Below, in pieces: positions 18,905 through 28,022 of a stretch of DNA of 64,000 nt. Position 1 is the first letter of the stretch. Each line of letters starts with the position of its first letter. Under the pieces are notes generated by a model, which was not told where the DNA came from, ran no database searches, and saw only the letters and a program-made list of their open reading frames with translations. The DNA comes from Aliikangiella sp. G2MR2-5 (GTDB lineage Bacteria > Pseudomonadota > Gammaproteobacteria > Enterobacterales > Kangiellaceae), in NCBI RefSeq assembly GCF_015687155.1, contig NZ_JADPQF010000008.1, positions 181,127 through 245,126 of the forward strand. Direction: 5' to 3'. The position numbers were made by a program, and so were the translations under genes.

Positions 18905-19702
18905 GTGACAAGAATACTCGCGATTATCCTATTAGTGGTTGCCGTTTCCGCCTGTGAAACCACACGTAAAACCACAACAAATAATATTGGGGCGGCCACT
19001 TCCAAGCCGCTGGAATCCAAATTTAATAAGAAGAGAGCTGCAGAAAACAGAGTCAATATGGGACTCACCTACTTGAACCGTGCAAATTATCAGAGGGCCA
19101 AGTTTCATCTGGATAAAGCAATGGAATTTAATCCTGATTCGGCCAATGTGCACTACGCCTTTGGAATCTATTTTCAAAGAGTTAAAGAATACAAGAAAGC
19201 TAAGTCACACTTCGATGAAGCCATCGACATAAATAGTAAGGAACCACGATATTATAATGCTTACGGTGCATTCCTGTGTGAAATAGGAGAGTACCAAAAG
19301 GCGGATAATATGTTTCACAGCGCTATCGACATTCCTACCTACTCTGAGGTCGGTATGGCGCTCTATAACGTTGGATTTTGTTCGTTAAAGCAGGGTGATA
19401 AAGAAAAGGCTGAATCCTATTTTAGAAAAGCGTTGAACCGAGATCGTAGCTTATCCGGCGCTCTTTTGGAAATGGCCAAAATAGAGTTTGAAAAGGAGCG
19501 GTATAACCGAGTCATGATGTATGTTAAGCGTTATGAAGATGGTAATCTTATTTCTCCTGAATCAGCGTGGCTTGCTCTACGGGCGAGTCATTATCTGAGA
19601 GACAAAGATTCCATTGCCCGTTATGGGACTATATTGGAACAAAAATTTCCTGATAGTGAGCAAACCGCATCTTACCTGGATGATAAAAAAAGATGGATGT
19701 AG
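18905..19702 (+). CDS. pilW: Type IV pilus biogenesis/stability lipoprotein PilW (PilF)
   Basis: I place the start at GTG 18905 rather than at an in-frame ATG at 18839. The GTG has a GGAG box 6-10 bp upstream and produces a clean lipoprotein signal peptide (VTRILAIILLVVAVSAC, lipid-modified Cys17). The mature protein consists of TPR repeats (for example MGLTYLNRANYQRAKFHL, YYNAYGAFLCEIGEYQKA, AESYFRKALNRDRSL). PilW/PilF is the outer-membrane pilotin needed for assembly of the PilQ secretin in type IV pili. Its stop overlaps the rodZ start by 10 bp, which indicates translational coupling. Confidence 0.92.
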   Translation: MTRILAIILLVVAVSACETTRKTTTNNIGAATSKPLESKFNKKRAAENRVNMGLTYLNRANYQRAKFHLDKAMEFNPDSANVHYAFGIYFQRVKEYKKAKSHFDEAIDINSKEPRYYNAYGAFLCEIGEYQKADNMFHSAIDIPTYSEVGMALYNVGFCSLKQGDKEKAESYFRKALNRDRSLSGALLEMAKIEFEKERYNRVMMYVKRYEDGNLISPESAWLALRASHYLRDKDSIARYGTILEQKFPDSEQTASYLDDKKRWM

Positions 19703-20775
19703 TAGAAAAAGAACCTGAAGTGGAAGCTGTTAAGTTTAATATTGGCGAGCTTTTATCTGAAGCAAGAGAAAACCAAAACCTTTCTGCAGCTGATATTGCC
19801 CGTAAACTTAATTTGATGCCGGGTGTTGTTGAGAAGATAGAAGCCAATCAGTTTGAGCAAGATATTCCGCTTGCATTTATTCGAGGATATGTTCGTTCAT
19901 ATGCCCAGGTTGTAGGGCTGGACATCAATACAATATGTGAAGAGTTTGACTCGCAAACTACAAAAGAAGAGGCTCCTGTTCAAAAGATAGAGCGTATATC
20001 GAGCTTTTCCTCTCGTCGCAAAGAAATAAACTCAAGTAATAAAACCTTTAAAATAGTTACTTATCTTATTGTCAGTTCTCTGATTTTTCTAGCTGGCTGG
20101 GAAGCCTGGAAGCGTTTTTCTCCCAAGTTATTAGGTGAGAAAACTGAGTCACCAGCAAATGTTATAGAGCTGAGTCCTTCGTTGACGAATGATGTTGAAT
20201 CTGGAGTGAGCGAGCTGGACACGACTCAGGAGTCCGGCGAATTGTCTGATAATGGTCAAAGTGCTCCGGCTATTGTTGATGAAGAAACGAACCCGGAAAC
20301 TTTTTCTCTGCAGTCTTCGGCTCAAGATGAGCTGCAGAGCGACAAAACATCAGAGCAAGAATCCGTTGTTGATGCGTTTGGCAAAGAAACAGATCAAACC
20401 GCTTCTCAAGCAGAAAGTAATGACAATGTTGAAAGTGCGTCTGCAAATTTAGCGGGACAAACAAATGCAGACAGTGATGAAAGCAGCACTTCGTCTTTAG
20501 CTGAAGAAACTGAATCTGTTAACCTGAAAACTGAGCCAGTGATAACCGCTGTATTTACTTTTTCAGGAGATTGTTGGGTAGAAATTCGTGATGCCAATGG
20601 TGAAGTTCTGGCCAACGGAATTAAGAAAGATGGTAAGGTAATGCCACTAAAAGGCGTAGCGCCATTTAGCGTACAGCTTGGAGAGCCGTCAGTAGTATCT
20701 TTGACATTAAATGATGAATCCTATGATTTATCTCGATTTCCAGCAGGACGTAAAGCAGCATTTGAGCTAGAGTAA
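19693..20775 (+). CDS. rodZ: Cytoskeletal cell-shape protein RodZ
   Basis: A 360-residue protein with the RodZ layout. A Cro/cI-like helix-turn-helix lies at about residues 15-80 (LSEARENQNLSAADIARKLNL, then FIRGYVRSYAQ). A basic stretch precedes a single membrane segment at about 117-135 (IVTYLIVSSLIFLAGWEAW). An acidic, Ser/Glu-rich linker spans about 150-275, and a beta-rich DUF4115 domain ends the protein (FTFSGDCWVEIRDANGEVLANG). It anchors MreB at the membrane to maintain rod shape. It overlaps pilW at its start and precedes ispG by 91 bp. Confidence 0.94.
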   Translation: MDVVEKEPEVEAVKFNIGELLSEARENQNLSAADIARKLNLMPGVVEKIEANQFEQDIPLAFIRGYVRSYAQVVGLDINTICEEFDSQTTKEEAPVQKIERISSFSSRRKEINSSNKTFKIVTYLIVSSLIFLAGWEAWKRFSPKLLGEKTESPANVIELSPSLTNDVESGVSELDTTQESGELSDNGQSAPAIVDEETNPETFSLQSSAQDELQSDKTSEQESVVDAFGKETDQTASQAESNDNVESASANLAGQTNADSDESSTSSLAEETESVNLKTEPVITAVFTFSGDCWVEIRDANGEVLANGIKKDGKVMPLKGVAPFSVQLGEPSVVSLTLNDESYDLSRFPAGRKAAFELE

Positions 20776-20866
20776 GGTTCGAACTTTTACAAGTTTTGAG
20801 GACTTGTTTAAACGATTAAAATTATCCTTGTCCAATAGGGACAACAGTTTAGAGATATGAGCAGTA

Positions 20867-22003
20867 ATGAAAGGAATTTCCTGGATTAAGAGAAGAAAAA
20901 GTCGTCAGATTATGGTTGGTAATGTACCTGTCGGTGGTGATGCACCAATTGCGGTACAGAGCATGACAAACACTGAGACTTGTGATGTTCAAGCAACTCT
21001 TGCACAAATCAATAAAATTGCTGATGCCGGAGCCGATATTGTTCGTGTTTCTGTCCCGACAATGGATGCCGCTGAGGCGTTTAAGCAAATTAAAGCATCT
21101 TCTCCGGTACCTTTGGTGGCGGACATTCACTTTGATTATAAGATTGCGCTCAAAGTGGCTGATTACGGTGTCGACTGTTTGCGTATCAACCCTGGCAATA
21201 TCGGCAAGGAAGATCGGGTGAAAGCAGTGATTGAAAAAGCTCGAGATATGAATATTCCAATTAGAATTGGTGTCAATGCAGGTTCTTTGGAAAAAGATTT
21301 ACAAGTAAAATATGGTGAGCCCACTCCTGAAGCTTTGGTAGAGTCAGCATTTCGTCATATTGATATTCTTGATCGTCACGACTTTCAAAATTACAAAATC
21401 AGTTTAAAAGCTTCTGATGTTTTTATGACGGTTTCAGCCTATCGTCAGCTCGCGAGCCAAATTGATCAACCCTTACACCTCGGAATTACAGAAGCGGGAG
21501 GATTGAGGGCTGGTGCTGTGAAATCAGCTGTTGGATTAGGAATGTTATTAGCCGAAGGTATTGGCGACACGATTCGTGTCTCATTAGCCGCCGATCCGGT
21601 TGAAGAAATTAAAGTCGGCTTCGATATTCTGAAATCTCTGGGATTGAGACAGCGCGGAATTAATTTTATCGCCTGTCCATCCTGCTCTCGTCAGCAGTTT
21701 GATGTAATTAAAACAGTTAACGAACTAGAAATGCGTCTCGAAGATGTTCGCGAAGCATTGGATGTTGCAATAATTGGCTGTGTTGTAAATGGCCCGGGTG
21801 AAGCTAAAGAGGCTGATTTGGGGCTAACCGGTGGTCAGAATGCTAGCCTGTTATATCAAGGTGGTGAAAAAAGTCACAAGATCGATAATACTGAGCTGGT
21901 TGACTCAATAGAAAAGGAAGTGAGAGCCAAACTTGCTGCCAGAGAAGAGCAGTTAAAAGAAAAAACTAAAGGCGAAGGTTCTATTAACGTTAGTCAACTC
22001 TAG
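20867..22003 (+). CDS. ispG: 4-hydroxy-3-methylbut-2-enyl-diphosphate synthase IspG
   Basis: A 378-residue iron-sulfur enzyme of the MEP isoprenoid pathway. It carries [17 protein letters not shown] at the start, the cluster Cys motif [10 protein letters not shown], and a third Cys in [18 protein letters not shown]. Length and motifs match the single-chain bacterial enzyme. In most gammaproteobacteria hisS follows directly; here a 5.9-kb block of other genes intervenes. The product supports undecaprenyl-type lipid supply, which the polyprenyl-phosphate cassette at 32.8-38.2 kb would use. Confidence 0.97.
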   Translation: MKGISWIKRRKSRQIMVGNVPVGGDAPIAVQSMTNTETCDVQATLAQINKIADAGADIVRVSVPTMDAAEAFKQIKASSPVPLVADIHFDYKIALKVADYGVDCLRINPGNIGKEDRVKAVIEKARDMNIPIRIGVNAGSLEKDLQVKYGEPTPEALVESAFRHIDILDRHDFQNYKISLKASDVFMTVSAYRQLASQIDQPLHLGITEAGGLRAGAVKSAVGLGMLLAEGIGDTIRVSLAADPVEEIKVGFDILKSLGLRQRGINFIACPSCSRQQFDVIKTVNELEMRLEDVREALDVAIIGCVVNGPGEAKEADLGLTGGQNASLLYQGGEKSHKIDNTELVDSIEKEVRAKLAAREEQLKEKTKGEGSINVSQL

Positions 22004-22041
22004 TCGGCTTCATTCAGATATCAATTTTTAATTTGACTGAT

Positions 22042-22098
22042 ACCTGTAATTTTAAACAGGTTATAATTCTATTACCTGGTCAGGAAGTTTATTTCCTG
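22042..22098. terminator. Possible bidirectional transcript end (two short hairpins)
   Basis: Two perfect 6-bp inverted repeats, ACCTGT/ACAGGT (22042-22061) and CAGGAA/TTCCTG (22081-22098), occupy the 114-bp gap between the convergent ispG and histidine-kinase genes. They are A/T-flanked but lack a clear poly-T tract. Weak candidates. Confidence 0.35.
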
Positions 22099-22117
22099 CG
22101 GTTATTCATTTGGATGG

Positions 22118-23395
22118 TTAATTTTCTTCGCGCAAAGGTAATACTACTTTAAACAAGGCACCATTAAGACTACTGGTCTCTACACTGATGCTCCCCTTGT
22201 GAATATCAATAATTTTTTTTACTATTGCCAGACCTAGTCCAAAGCCTTTTTTGTGATCACCCGTCGACTTGATTTGAAAGAAACTTTCGAAGATTTTATC
22301 TCTGTATTTCTTTTCAATTCCTTTTCCATCATCTTCAACAAGAATGATCGCAGATTCTTCACTATAGCTTAACGAAACAGACACTTTGTTTTTGGCATAC
22401 TTCCCCGCATTAACTAACAGATTTTGTATAGCTCTTTCAATTAGATAGCCGTCACAGTAGATGGCCTTTGATAATGATGGTAACGATATGGAAAATTCTT
22501 TATCAGCAATATTTTGCTTTAGTTTCTCTGTTAAACTTTCTATTAGCTTTGATAGATCCCCTTTCTCCTTGTTTAAGGCGACAGTTTTGTCTAGCGCGGA
22601 AAAATTGAGTAACTCGTCTACTAACAGCTGAATTTCACTAATATCTTCACGAATACTGTCAGCTTTGCTTTTGATGGTTTCCATGCATTCAGTTTTACTA
22701 ATCATTTCAAGAGAAAAACGGATTCTTGCCAGAGGAGTTCTTAGTTCATGAGAAATAGCATGAGACATTTCTTTTTGATCTTTAATCAGTTGGCCTATTC
22801 TGTCCAGAAGCTGGTTAAAAGCATTTGCCAGAGAAGCAACAGAAGAGCCTTTTGAAACTTCAACTCTCGATTCAAACTGTTTTTTCTCAAAGGCTGAGGC
22901 TGCATCCTGAAGACGTTTTAAGTCTCTTGCAAGTGGTCGAGTCCATAGATAAACCAAAATTGCTACGATGCAATAGAACAGAACTAGCCAATAAAGTTTG
23001 CTCGACTCGTTAGATTCTTCTTGTTTTACCTGCATCATTAGCACCAGTTCTTGCCCTTCAACTTTTTTATAAAAAGTTAATTGAGAGTTTTCCCCATCCA
23101 CTGAAATGATATTGTTGTTTTGGAGTTGTTGAACGAGTGAACCGCCATGGATTTCAGATAACGAAACTATTGAGAAGTGGTGTTTTGATATCTGATTATA
23201 TTTCGTAATTATCGAGTTCCAGTCTTCCTTTACTGATTTTGTTGAGAGTAGGTTTATTGTTGTTTTATATGCATCGAGCTCATCAATTGAGTCTGATGAG
23301 TTTTGCCAAAAATAATTGATTCCCCAGCCGACAAGTACTATTGAGCTAATTACGACCAGATAAAGTTTAAGAAATATTTGCTGAGATAAGGTCAA
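22118..23395 (-). CDS. Sensor histidine kinase of a two-component system
   Basis: A 425-residue membrane kinase. Membrane segments lie at about 8-28 and 134-151, with a periplasmic sensor of roughly 105 residues between them. A HAMP domain follows (about 152-205), then the H-box SHAISHELRTPLARIRF with phospho-acceptor His216, the N box (ERAIQNLLVNAGKYA), G1 box (VEDDGKGI) and G2 box (KGFGLGLAIVKKI). All catalytic motifs are intact. It overlaps the response regulator upstream by 4 bp and is last in the operon. The linked MipA and DUF3019 genes suggest an envelope-stress or antimicrobial-response system; the signal is unknown. Confidence 0.93.
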   Translation of the reverse strand: MTLSQQIFLKLYLVVISSIVLVGWGINYFWQNSSDSIDELDAYKTTINLLSTKSVKEDWNSIITKYNQISKHHFSIVSLSEIHGGSLVQQLQNNNIISVDGENSQLTFYKKVEGQELVLMMQVKQEESNESSKLYWLVLFYCIVAILVYLWTRPLARDLKRLQDAASAFEKKQFESRVEVSKGSSVASLANAFNQLLDRIGQLIKDQKEMSHAISHELRTPLARIRFSLEMISKTECMETIKSKADSIREDISEIQLLVDELLNFSALDKTVALNKEKGDLSKLIESLTEKLKQNIADKEFSISLPSLSKAIYCDGYLIERAIQNLLVNAGKYAKNKVSVSLSYSEESAIILVEDDGKGIEKKYRDKIFESFFQIKSTGDHKKGFGLGLAIVKKIIDIHKGSISVETSSLNGALFKVVLPLREEN

Positions 23396-24105
23396 CAGTT
23401 ACTCCAGGCGGAAGCAATAAAAAGATAACCTTTTCCCCATATTGTCTTAATTCTGAACGGTTCCTCTGCATCATCTCCTAACTTCTTACGGAGCTGAGAT
23501 ATGCGGACATCAATAGACCGGTCAAAGCCATCATAGGGACGATTGTATAGCTTTAGGAACAACTGATCCCTGCTTAAAATTTTGCCCGGATTTTGAGCAA
23601 GATATAATAGCAGATCAAATTCATGAGATGAAACAATGACCTCCTTTTCCTGCAAACTAACTCTGCGCGCATCCAGGTTGATCTCTAGCTCTCCAAATGT
23701 AATCTGTTCTGATTTTTTGGGCGAAAGTGAAATCCTTCGCATCAGCGCTTTTATTCGCGCTAGAAGCACTCTTGGTTCTACAGGTTTAATGACATAGTCA
23801 TCTGCACCAAACTCGAGACCGAGTACTTGATCGAATGCCTCGTTTCTTGCAGTAAGCATTAATATCGGACCGCTGAATATGTTTCTGAGTTCTTTACATA
23901 ATGTCATACCATCCTTGCCAGGAAGCATGATATCCAGAATTACCAAAGAGGGTCTGAATTGATTGAACTTGTCGATTACCTTGTCGCCATCTTCAATGTG
24001 TTCAACATTAAAACCTGATTCTTTCAAATACTCACTGGTTAGCGATGCAAGCTTTATGTCATCTTCGACCAGTAATATTTTGTTGTAGGAAATATCCATA
24101 TTCAA
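23392..24105 (-). CDS. OmpR/PhoB-family response regulator
   Basis: A 237-residue regulator. The receiver domain has acidic residues at D15-D16, phospho-acceptor Asp58 (VILDIMLPGKDG), Thr in LMLTAR and Lys in DYVIKP. The C-terminal winged helix (about 135-235) includes VIVSSHEFDLLLYLAQNPG and SIDVRISQLRKKLGD. It is the partner of the kinase encoded 4 bp into its end. It probably controls the neighbouring DUF3019, mipA and perhaps beta-propeller genes, although I could not define an operator. Confidence 0.95.
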   Translation of the reverse strand: MNMDISYNKILLVEDDIKLASLTSEYLKESGFNVEHIEDGDKVIDKFNQFRPSLVILDIMLPGKDGMTLCKELRNIFSGPILMLTARNEAFDQVLGLEFGADDYVIKPVEPRVLLARIKALMRRISLSPKKSEQITFGELEINLDARRVSLQEKEVIVSSHEFDLLLYLAQNPGKILSRDQLFLKLYNRPYDGFDRSIDVRISQLRKKLGDDAEEPFRIKTIWGKGYLFIASAWSNC

Positions 24106-24115
24106 ATCTTTATTA

Positions 24116-24538
24116 TTAGTAAAATTGCCAGGGGTTTCTACGTTTCTTTCTATATTCGTTTGTCTGTTTTTGTAATATTACTTTATGCGAATAAATTCTC
24201 TTGTTTGAATTTTCTTCAATCAGAAAAAACTCAAGGCTAGCGGAAGTCTTTATTTTGATAAGTCCATTTCCATAGTTTGTGTTATGCCAGCAGTGTAGAG
24301 AGGCTTCTTTGTAATTAGAATGTAAGCAGTAGTCACCTGCAGCGGACGTGCGCCACTCTATTTTAAGCTCAACTTCACAATAAGACTCTTGAGCGCTAAT
24401 TAAGCAAAATTTTGGAGACACAAAAAGACCTGCCGGCTCCTGCCGCTCGCTTGACTTAGCCTCAAAACTAGACGAGCCTGCGAACAATCCGGTAAAAAAA
24501 ATTGCAACCTGTAAGTTCCGGAAACACCCTTTGATAAT
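24116..24538 (-). CDS. DUF3019 family secreted protein with an apparently non-canonical start
   Basis: The core matches DUF3019 (FVSPKFCLISAQESYCEVELKIEW...CLHS...LHCWHN), small periplasmic proteins with conserved Cys that often neighbour two-component systems and MipA. The first canonical in-frame start (TTG, 24487) would remove the signal peptide. Reading upstream to the stop restores a typical one, I-KGCFRNLQVAIFFTGLFAG, and an AAGGA box lies six bases before an ATT codon at 24536-24538. No ATG, GTG, TTG or CTG lies between. I therefore extend to ATT (140 residues), with the caveat that this is unusual. Function unknown; regulated envelope protein likely. Confidence 0.65.
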   Translation of the reverse strand: MIKGCFRNLQVAIFFTGLFAGSSSFEAKSSERQEPAGLFVSPKFCLISAQESYCEVELKIEWRTSAAGDYCLHSNYKEASLHCWHNTNYGNGLIKIKTSASLEFFLIEENSNKRIYSHKVILQKQTNEYRKKRRNPWQFY

Positions 24539-24576
24539 TACTATTCCTTGTTAGTATTCTCGCTATTATTTGCTAT

Positions 24577-25527
24577 TTAAAATCGAAAAGTTTTGCCAAA
24601 GAAGATCGTAGTCACTGAACTGTTATCAACAATTGGGCTATTGGAAATTGTTTTATCCAGTCGCTGGTACTCTATATTGAATCTCCAGAAGCTTTCTCCT
24701 TTTTCTTTACTTAACCAGTTTAATCGAAAGAAAGGAGATAAACTGCTGCTAGTCTGGTAAGCCCCGCGATCATCGACAATTTCGGAGTCGTCTACTCCGT
24801 AGTAATAATCTGTCATATATTGATCTTTCCAGGTTAAACCTATCGCTGTTGTCCAGCTTGTACTCGGGATATCGGTAGCATAGGCCAATCTTATTTCTTT
24901 ACCTCCGTGGTTATCTGTTATTTCTTTTAAAAGTGAAAGTTGGAGTTGTGAAGCAGCAAGATCTGTACTGACTTCAATACCGGCCATCCAACTCATTTTT
25001 CTATCTTTAAGATCAAAAGCTGTTATTTGGGTAACCTGATCTTCCTGGTCGGCAAACCCCATATCGGGATTGTTTGTTGGGGAACCTGATACGCCAATAT
25101 CTACAAGAATATTGCCCACATCCCAATCGTGAAAAAATACTCTGTCATATGCCGGAGTTGTCAGAATATTTAGGGTCCATGACTTGCTCTCAAAGAGGGT
25201 ATAGCCGATATCAAGATTATCGATAAAAAAATGATCGCCATAGTAACTAAACGAGGGGAGTAGTATTAGTGGAATATTGTCGCCGTCGACTAGCGGGTTA
25301 GTTCTGGCTCCCAGTCCAACGGAGAAGCCTAGTGACCATTCGCCTTTCTTAACAAACTCATCATTGCTATTTTCGCAAGTTTCATTTGTTGACACATCTG
25401 AACAAGTGATTATCTGAATGTCGTTTGGAATATTAAATAGCTCTTTTTCTTCAGCAAACAGAAATGATGACAAACTCAACATTGTCATTAAAAAGAACAG
25501 TGACTGTTTAATAAAAAGATTTTGCAC
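24577..25527 (-). CDS. MipA/OmpV family outer-membrane protein
   Basis: A 316-residue protein with a signal peptide (about residues 1-25, FFLMTMLSLSSFLFA, cleaved before EE) and alternating beta strands ending in a C-terminal Phe (FFGKTFRF), the usual outer-membrane-barrel ending. The WSLGFSVGLGARTNPLVDGDNIPLILLPSFSYYG region is characteristic of MipA/OmpV. MipA interacts with peptidoglycan enzymes in E. coli; OmpV-type proteins are linked to osmotic or antimicrobial stress. The start codon is GTG with no clear ribosome site. It shares orientation and a short gap with DUF3019, so is likely part of the same regulated unit. Confidence 0.88.
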   Translation of the reverse strand: MQNLFIKQSLFFLMTMLSLSSFLFAEEKELFNIPNDIQIITCSDVSTNETCENSNDEFVKKGEWSLGFSVGLGARTNPLVDGDNIPLILLPSFSYYGDHFFIDNLDIGYTLFESKSWTLNILTTPAYDRVFFHDWDVGNILVDIGVSGSPTNNPDMGFADQEDQVTQITAFDLKDRKMSWMAGIEVSTDLAASQLQLSLLKEITDNHGGKEIRLAYATDIPSTSWTTAIGLTWKDQYMTDYYYGVDDSEIVDDRGAYQTSSSLSPFFRLNWLSKEKGESFWRFNIEYQRLDKTISNSPIVDNSSVTTIFFGKTFRF

Positions 25528-25778
25528 GAAAGTATCGATTGAATATAGGTGTTTATAAAACGGCTTTTGTTAATCCTGACTCAACTTCAAGGGCGATTCC
25601 ACAGTCTTTGGGTAAATTTTTGTTAAAAACTGTAATCTGCCGAGATTAACAGATTTTCACAAATTCAATCAAATACTAAACAGATAACTCTGATTCGCCA
25701 GATTAAAGTGTAGGTATGCATCTAGGCCTTCGTTGCTAGCTCTTATCCAACATTACCACGGAGTTTCAGGAGAAAAAC

Positions 25779-27797
25779 GTGAATCAAGAACAAATAACAA
25801 AGTCTTCAATAAAGAAGCATCAGAGAATATTGAACTTGCCGATAGCTCTCAGTTTCGTTTTTAGTATATCCCTTGGACTTTTAACCGCTTGTCAGAGTGG
25901 AGAGGAAATTGATATTGATATCGACTATTCAAAATTAGAGTCGGCTCCGATTAGTGAAAAACCTCTGGTTGGAGTCCCGTCTGGAACATTTGAGGAGTAT
26001 ATCAAAAATGGAATTCGCATTAGAATCGACCAGAATAACTTGATATATCTCACTCAGGCTGAGACAACCGCAGGTGATCAGACTATTACCACTAGCCAGT
26101 TTTCCGGGACGAATCTGTATGAACAGGGGGTGGATGAGGCTGATCGGCTCAAGTTTGATGGAGAGTATCTCTATCTTTCAGAAGAGAGCTACTTTCCGGT
26201 AAGCGATTCCAGTGGCCAGACGGCGACCAGGATAATGTTAACCGAACCTGCGCAGGCTAACGCACAAGAAATCGCTAGAATTCCAAACTCTGATAACATG
26301 GCCAGTAAAGGGTTATATTTTGTCGAGGATGGAGAGGACAAAAGGCTCCTACGTCTTTCTGCAACAGAGTACGCATATGCATACGAAAGTTTCGTGGAAG
26401 AGGACTGGAATTGGCATAGTGGCAAATCCGAAGTGATTGTTTTCGATGTTAATGAGCCGTCATCACCGGCAAGTTTGTGGAAAATTGAATTTGAGGGGAA
26501 CCTGGAGGGCTCTCGCCGAATTGGAAATAAACTCTATCTAGTTAGCCGCTTTGTTCCTGGTATTGATGGACTGAACTACAATCCACAGAGTGATAAGGAA
26601 AAACGTGAAAATGAATTACTCATCCAAACAACCCCTCTATCTGATCTTTTGCCACACTATCAATTAAATAATGGTGCGATAAATTTGTTAGTCGAAGCCG
26701 AAGATTGCCTGGTAGCCGAGGACATTGAGTCGACTCATGGATATGCAGATATCATTACCCTGACCAGTATTAACTTGTCTGATATGAAGCTAGAGTCTTC
26801 CATTTGTCTTAATACAAATGTTCACGGGATTTATAGCTCCCCCGAAAATATCTACCTTGGTGCCAGTGGGGATGTTAGCTGGTTTGATTGGGATAGTGAA
26901 GAAGCGACTACTATTCATAAGTTTGCTCTGACCAACAATGGAGTTGAATATCGAGCGAGTGGGCAGCTTGAGGGCTCTTTAGGTTGGGCAGATCCAAGCA
27001 TGAGAATGAGTGAATATCAAGACGATCTACGGGTAGTGACGTCTGAGTGGAAAAATGGACAACCGACGCATAAGCTTTCAATACTAAGAGAGATGGAAGG
27101 TGAGCTTAGCTTGCGCAGCCAGCTACCAAACGATCAGGCTCCTGAAGCTATAGGCAAGCCCGGTGAAGATATATTTGCAGTTCGCTTCGTTGAAGATAAG
27201 GCTTATATAGTGACTTATGAAAGGATGGATCCGCTATATCAACTTGATTTATCCAACCCTGATGCTCCCAGAATTTTGAGTGAACTCGAGATGCCTGGAT
27301 TTTCACGATACCTTCACCCCATTAGTGAGGGGTGGCTAATTGGCATGGGGCAACATGTTGTTGACAATCAGTTTGCAGGTTTTAAAGTCGAGCTTTATGA
27401 TCTTCGGGACCCTTCTGATCCACAGGTTAAGGATACTCAAATTATAGGAAGTAACGGAAGCTGGAGTGAAGTCCTTTGGGATATGAAAGCCTTTAGTTCA
27501 GTTAGCTTTACCCCAGATTCAATGCAGATAGCCATACCGGTACATAGTTATTCAGAAAGTGATGGCTGGGTAGATACAAGCCTGCACCTGTTTGTGTTAG
27601 ATGGACTTGAGAGCGGCGAAATTGGCATGCAGTCACAAGGGGTAATGCTTAATGCCTCCTCACAAGACCTTGAGTATGAGTTACATTGGGGGAGAGCTCG
27701 AAGCCTGCTTCATCAGGATGCAGTTTATTATCTTCAGGGCAACCAGCTTAAGGCTAGTTTACAGGATGATTTCCACAATGTTATAGGTCCTTTTTAG
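25779..27797 (+). CDS. Secreted beta-propeller lipoprotein (Beta_propel family)
   Basis: A 672-residue protein with a long signal region ending in a lipobox (LGLLTAC, Cys about 38), so likely anchored to a membrane. The body is repeated beta blades. Characteristic segments are SGTNLYEQGVDEADRLKFDGEYLYL, KSEVIVFDVNEPSSP and DIFAVRFVEDKAYIVTYERMDPLYQLDLSNPDAP, all typical of the C-terminal beta-propeller family (PF09826-like). Such proteins occur in many environmental bacteria and archaea; function unknown. It is divergent from mipA, with a 251-bp intergenic space containing AATCTG/CAGATT repeats near 25634-25655. Confidence 0.85.
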   Translation: MNQEQITKSSIKKHQRILNLPIALSFVFSISLGLLTACQSGEEIDIDIDYSKLESAPISEKPLVGVPSGTFEEYIKNGIRIRIDQNNLIYLTQAETTAGDQTITTSQFSGTNLYEQGVDEADRLKFDGEYLYLSEESYFPVSDSSGQTATRIMLTEPAQANAQEIARIPNSDNMASKGLYFVEDGEDKRLLRLSATEYAYAYESFVEEDWNWHSGKSEVIVFDVNEPSSPASLWKIEFEGNLEGSRRIGNKLYLVSRFVPGIDGLNYNPQSDKEKRENELLIQTTPLSDLLPHYQLNNGAINLLVEAEDCLVAEDIESTHGYADIITLTSINLSDMKLESSICLNTNVHGIYSSPENIYLGASGDVSWFDWDSEEATTIHKFALTNNGVEYRASGQLEGSLGWADPSMRMSEYQDDLRVVTSEWKNGQPTHKLSILREMEGELSLRSQLPNDQAPEAIGKPGEDIFAVRFVEDKAYIVTYERMDPLYQLDLSNPDAPRILSELEMPGFSRYLHPISEGWLIGMGQHVVDNQFAGFKVELYDLRDPSDPQVKDTQIIGSNGSWSEVLWDMKAFSSVSFTPDSMQIAIPVHSYSESDGWVDTSLHLFVLDGLESGEIGMQSQGVMLNASSQDLEYELHWGRARSLLHQDAVYYLQGNQLKASLQDDFHNVIGPF

Positions 27798-27815
27798 GTA
27801 CCAAATAGTAGCGCG

Positions 27816-27845
27816 CAGGATTGATCATTGTCCAAGTCAATCCTG
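27816..27845 (+). terminator. Hairpin after the beta-propeller gene
   Basis: CAGGATTGA (27816-27824) and TCAATCCTG (27837-27845) form a perfect 9-bp stem with a 12-nt loop, 19 bp after the stop codon. There is no T-run, so this may be a mRNA 3-prime stabiliser rather than an intrinsic terminator. Confidence 0.45.
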
Positions 27846-27980
27846 TTGTCCTGCTTTAATTCGTATTATTTGAGTGTATTTTTTGGTCTCAAGAAGTTCA
27901 AAGATTAGTTTTTTCCTTTAATATAACCGAATTTCCCAAAAACCTTTCTTTTCTACCCTGTTTCTGAGCTTGAATTAAGC

Positions 27981-27986
27981 TATAAT
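27981..27986 (+). promoter_or_regulatory. Candidate -10 box for hisS
   Basis: A perfect TATAAT ends only 3 bases before the GTG at 27990. If used, transcription would begin near 27993, after that GTG, which argues for the downstream TTG (28023) as the real hisS start. No consensus -35 is evident. Confidence 0.5.
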
Positions 27987-28022
27987 CGCGTGTTTATTTT
28001 TGGCAACCCTGAGATTTTACCA

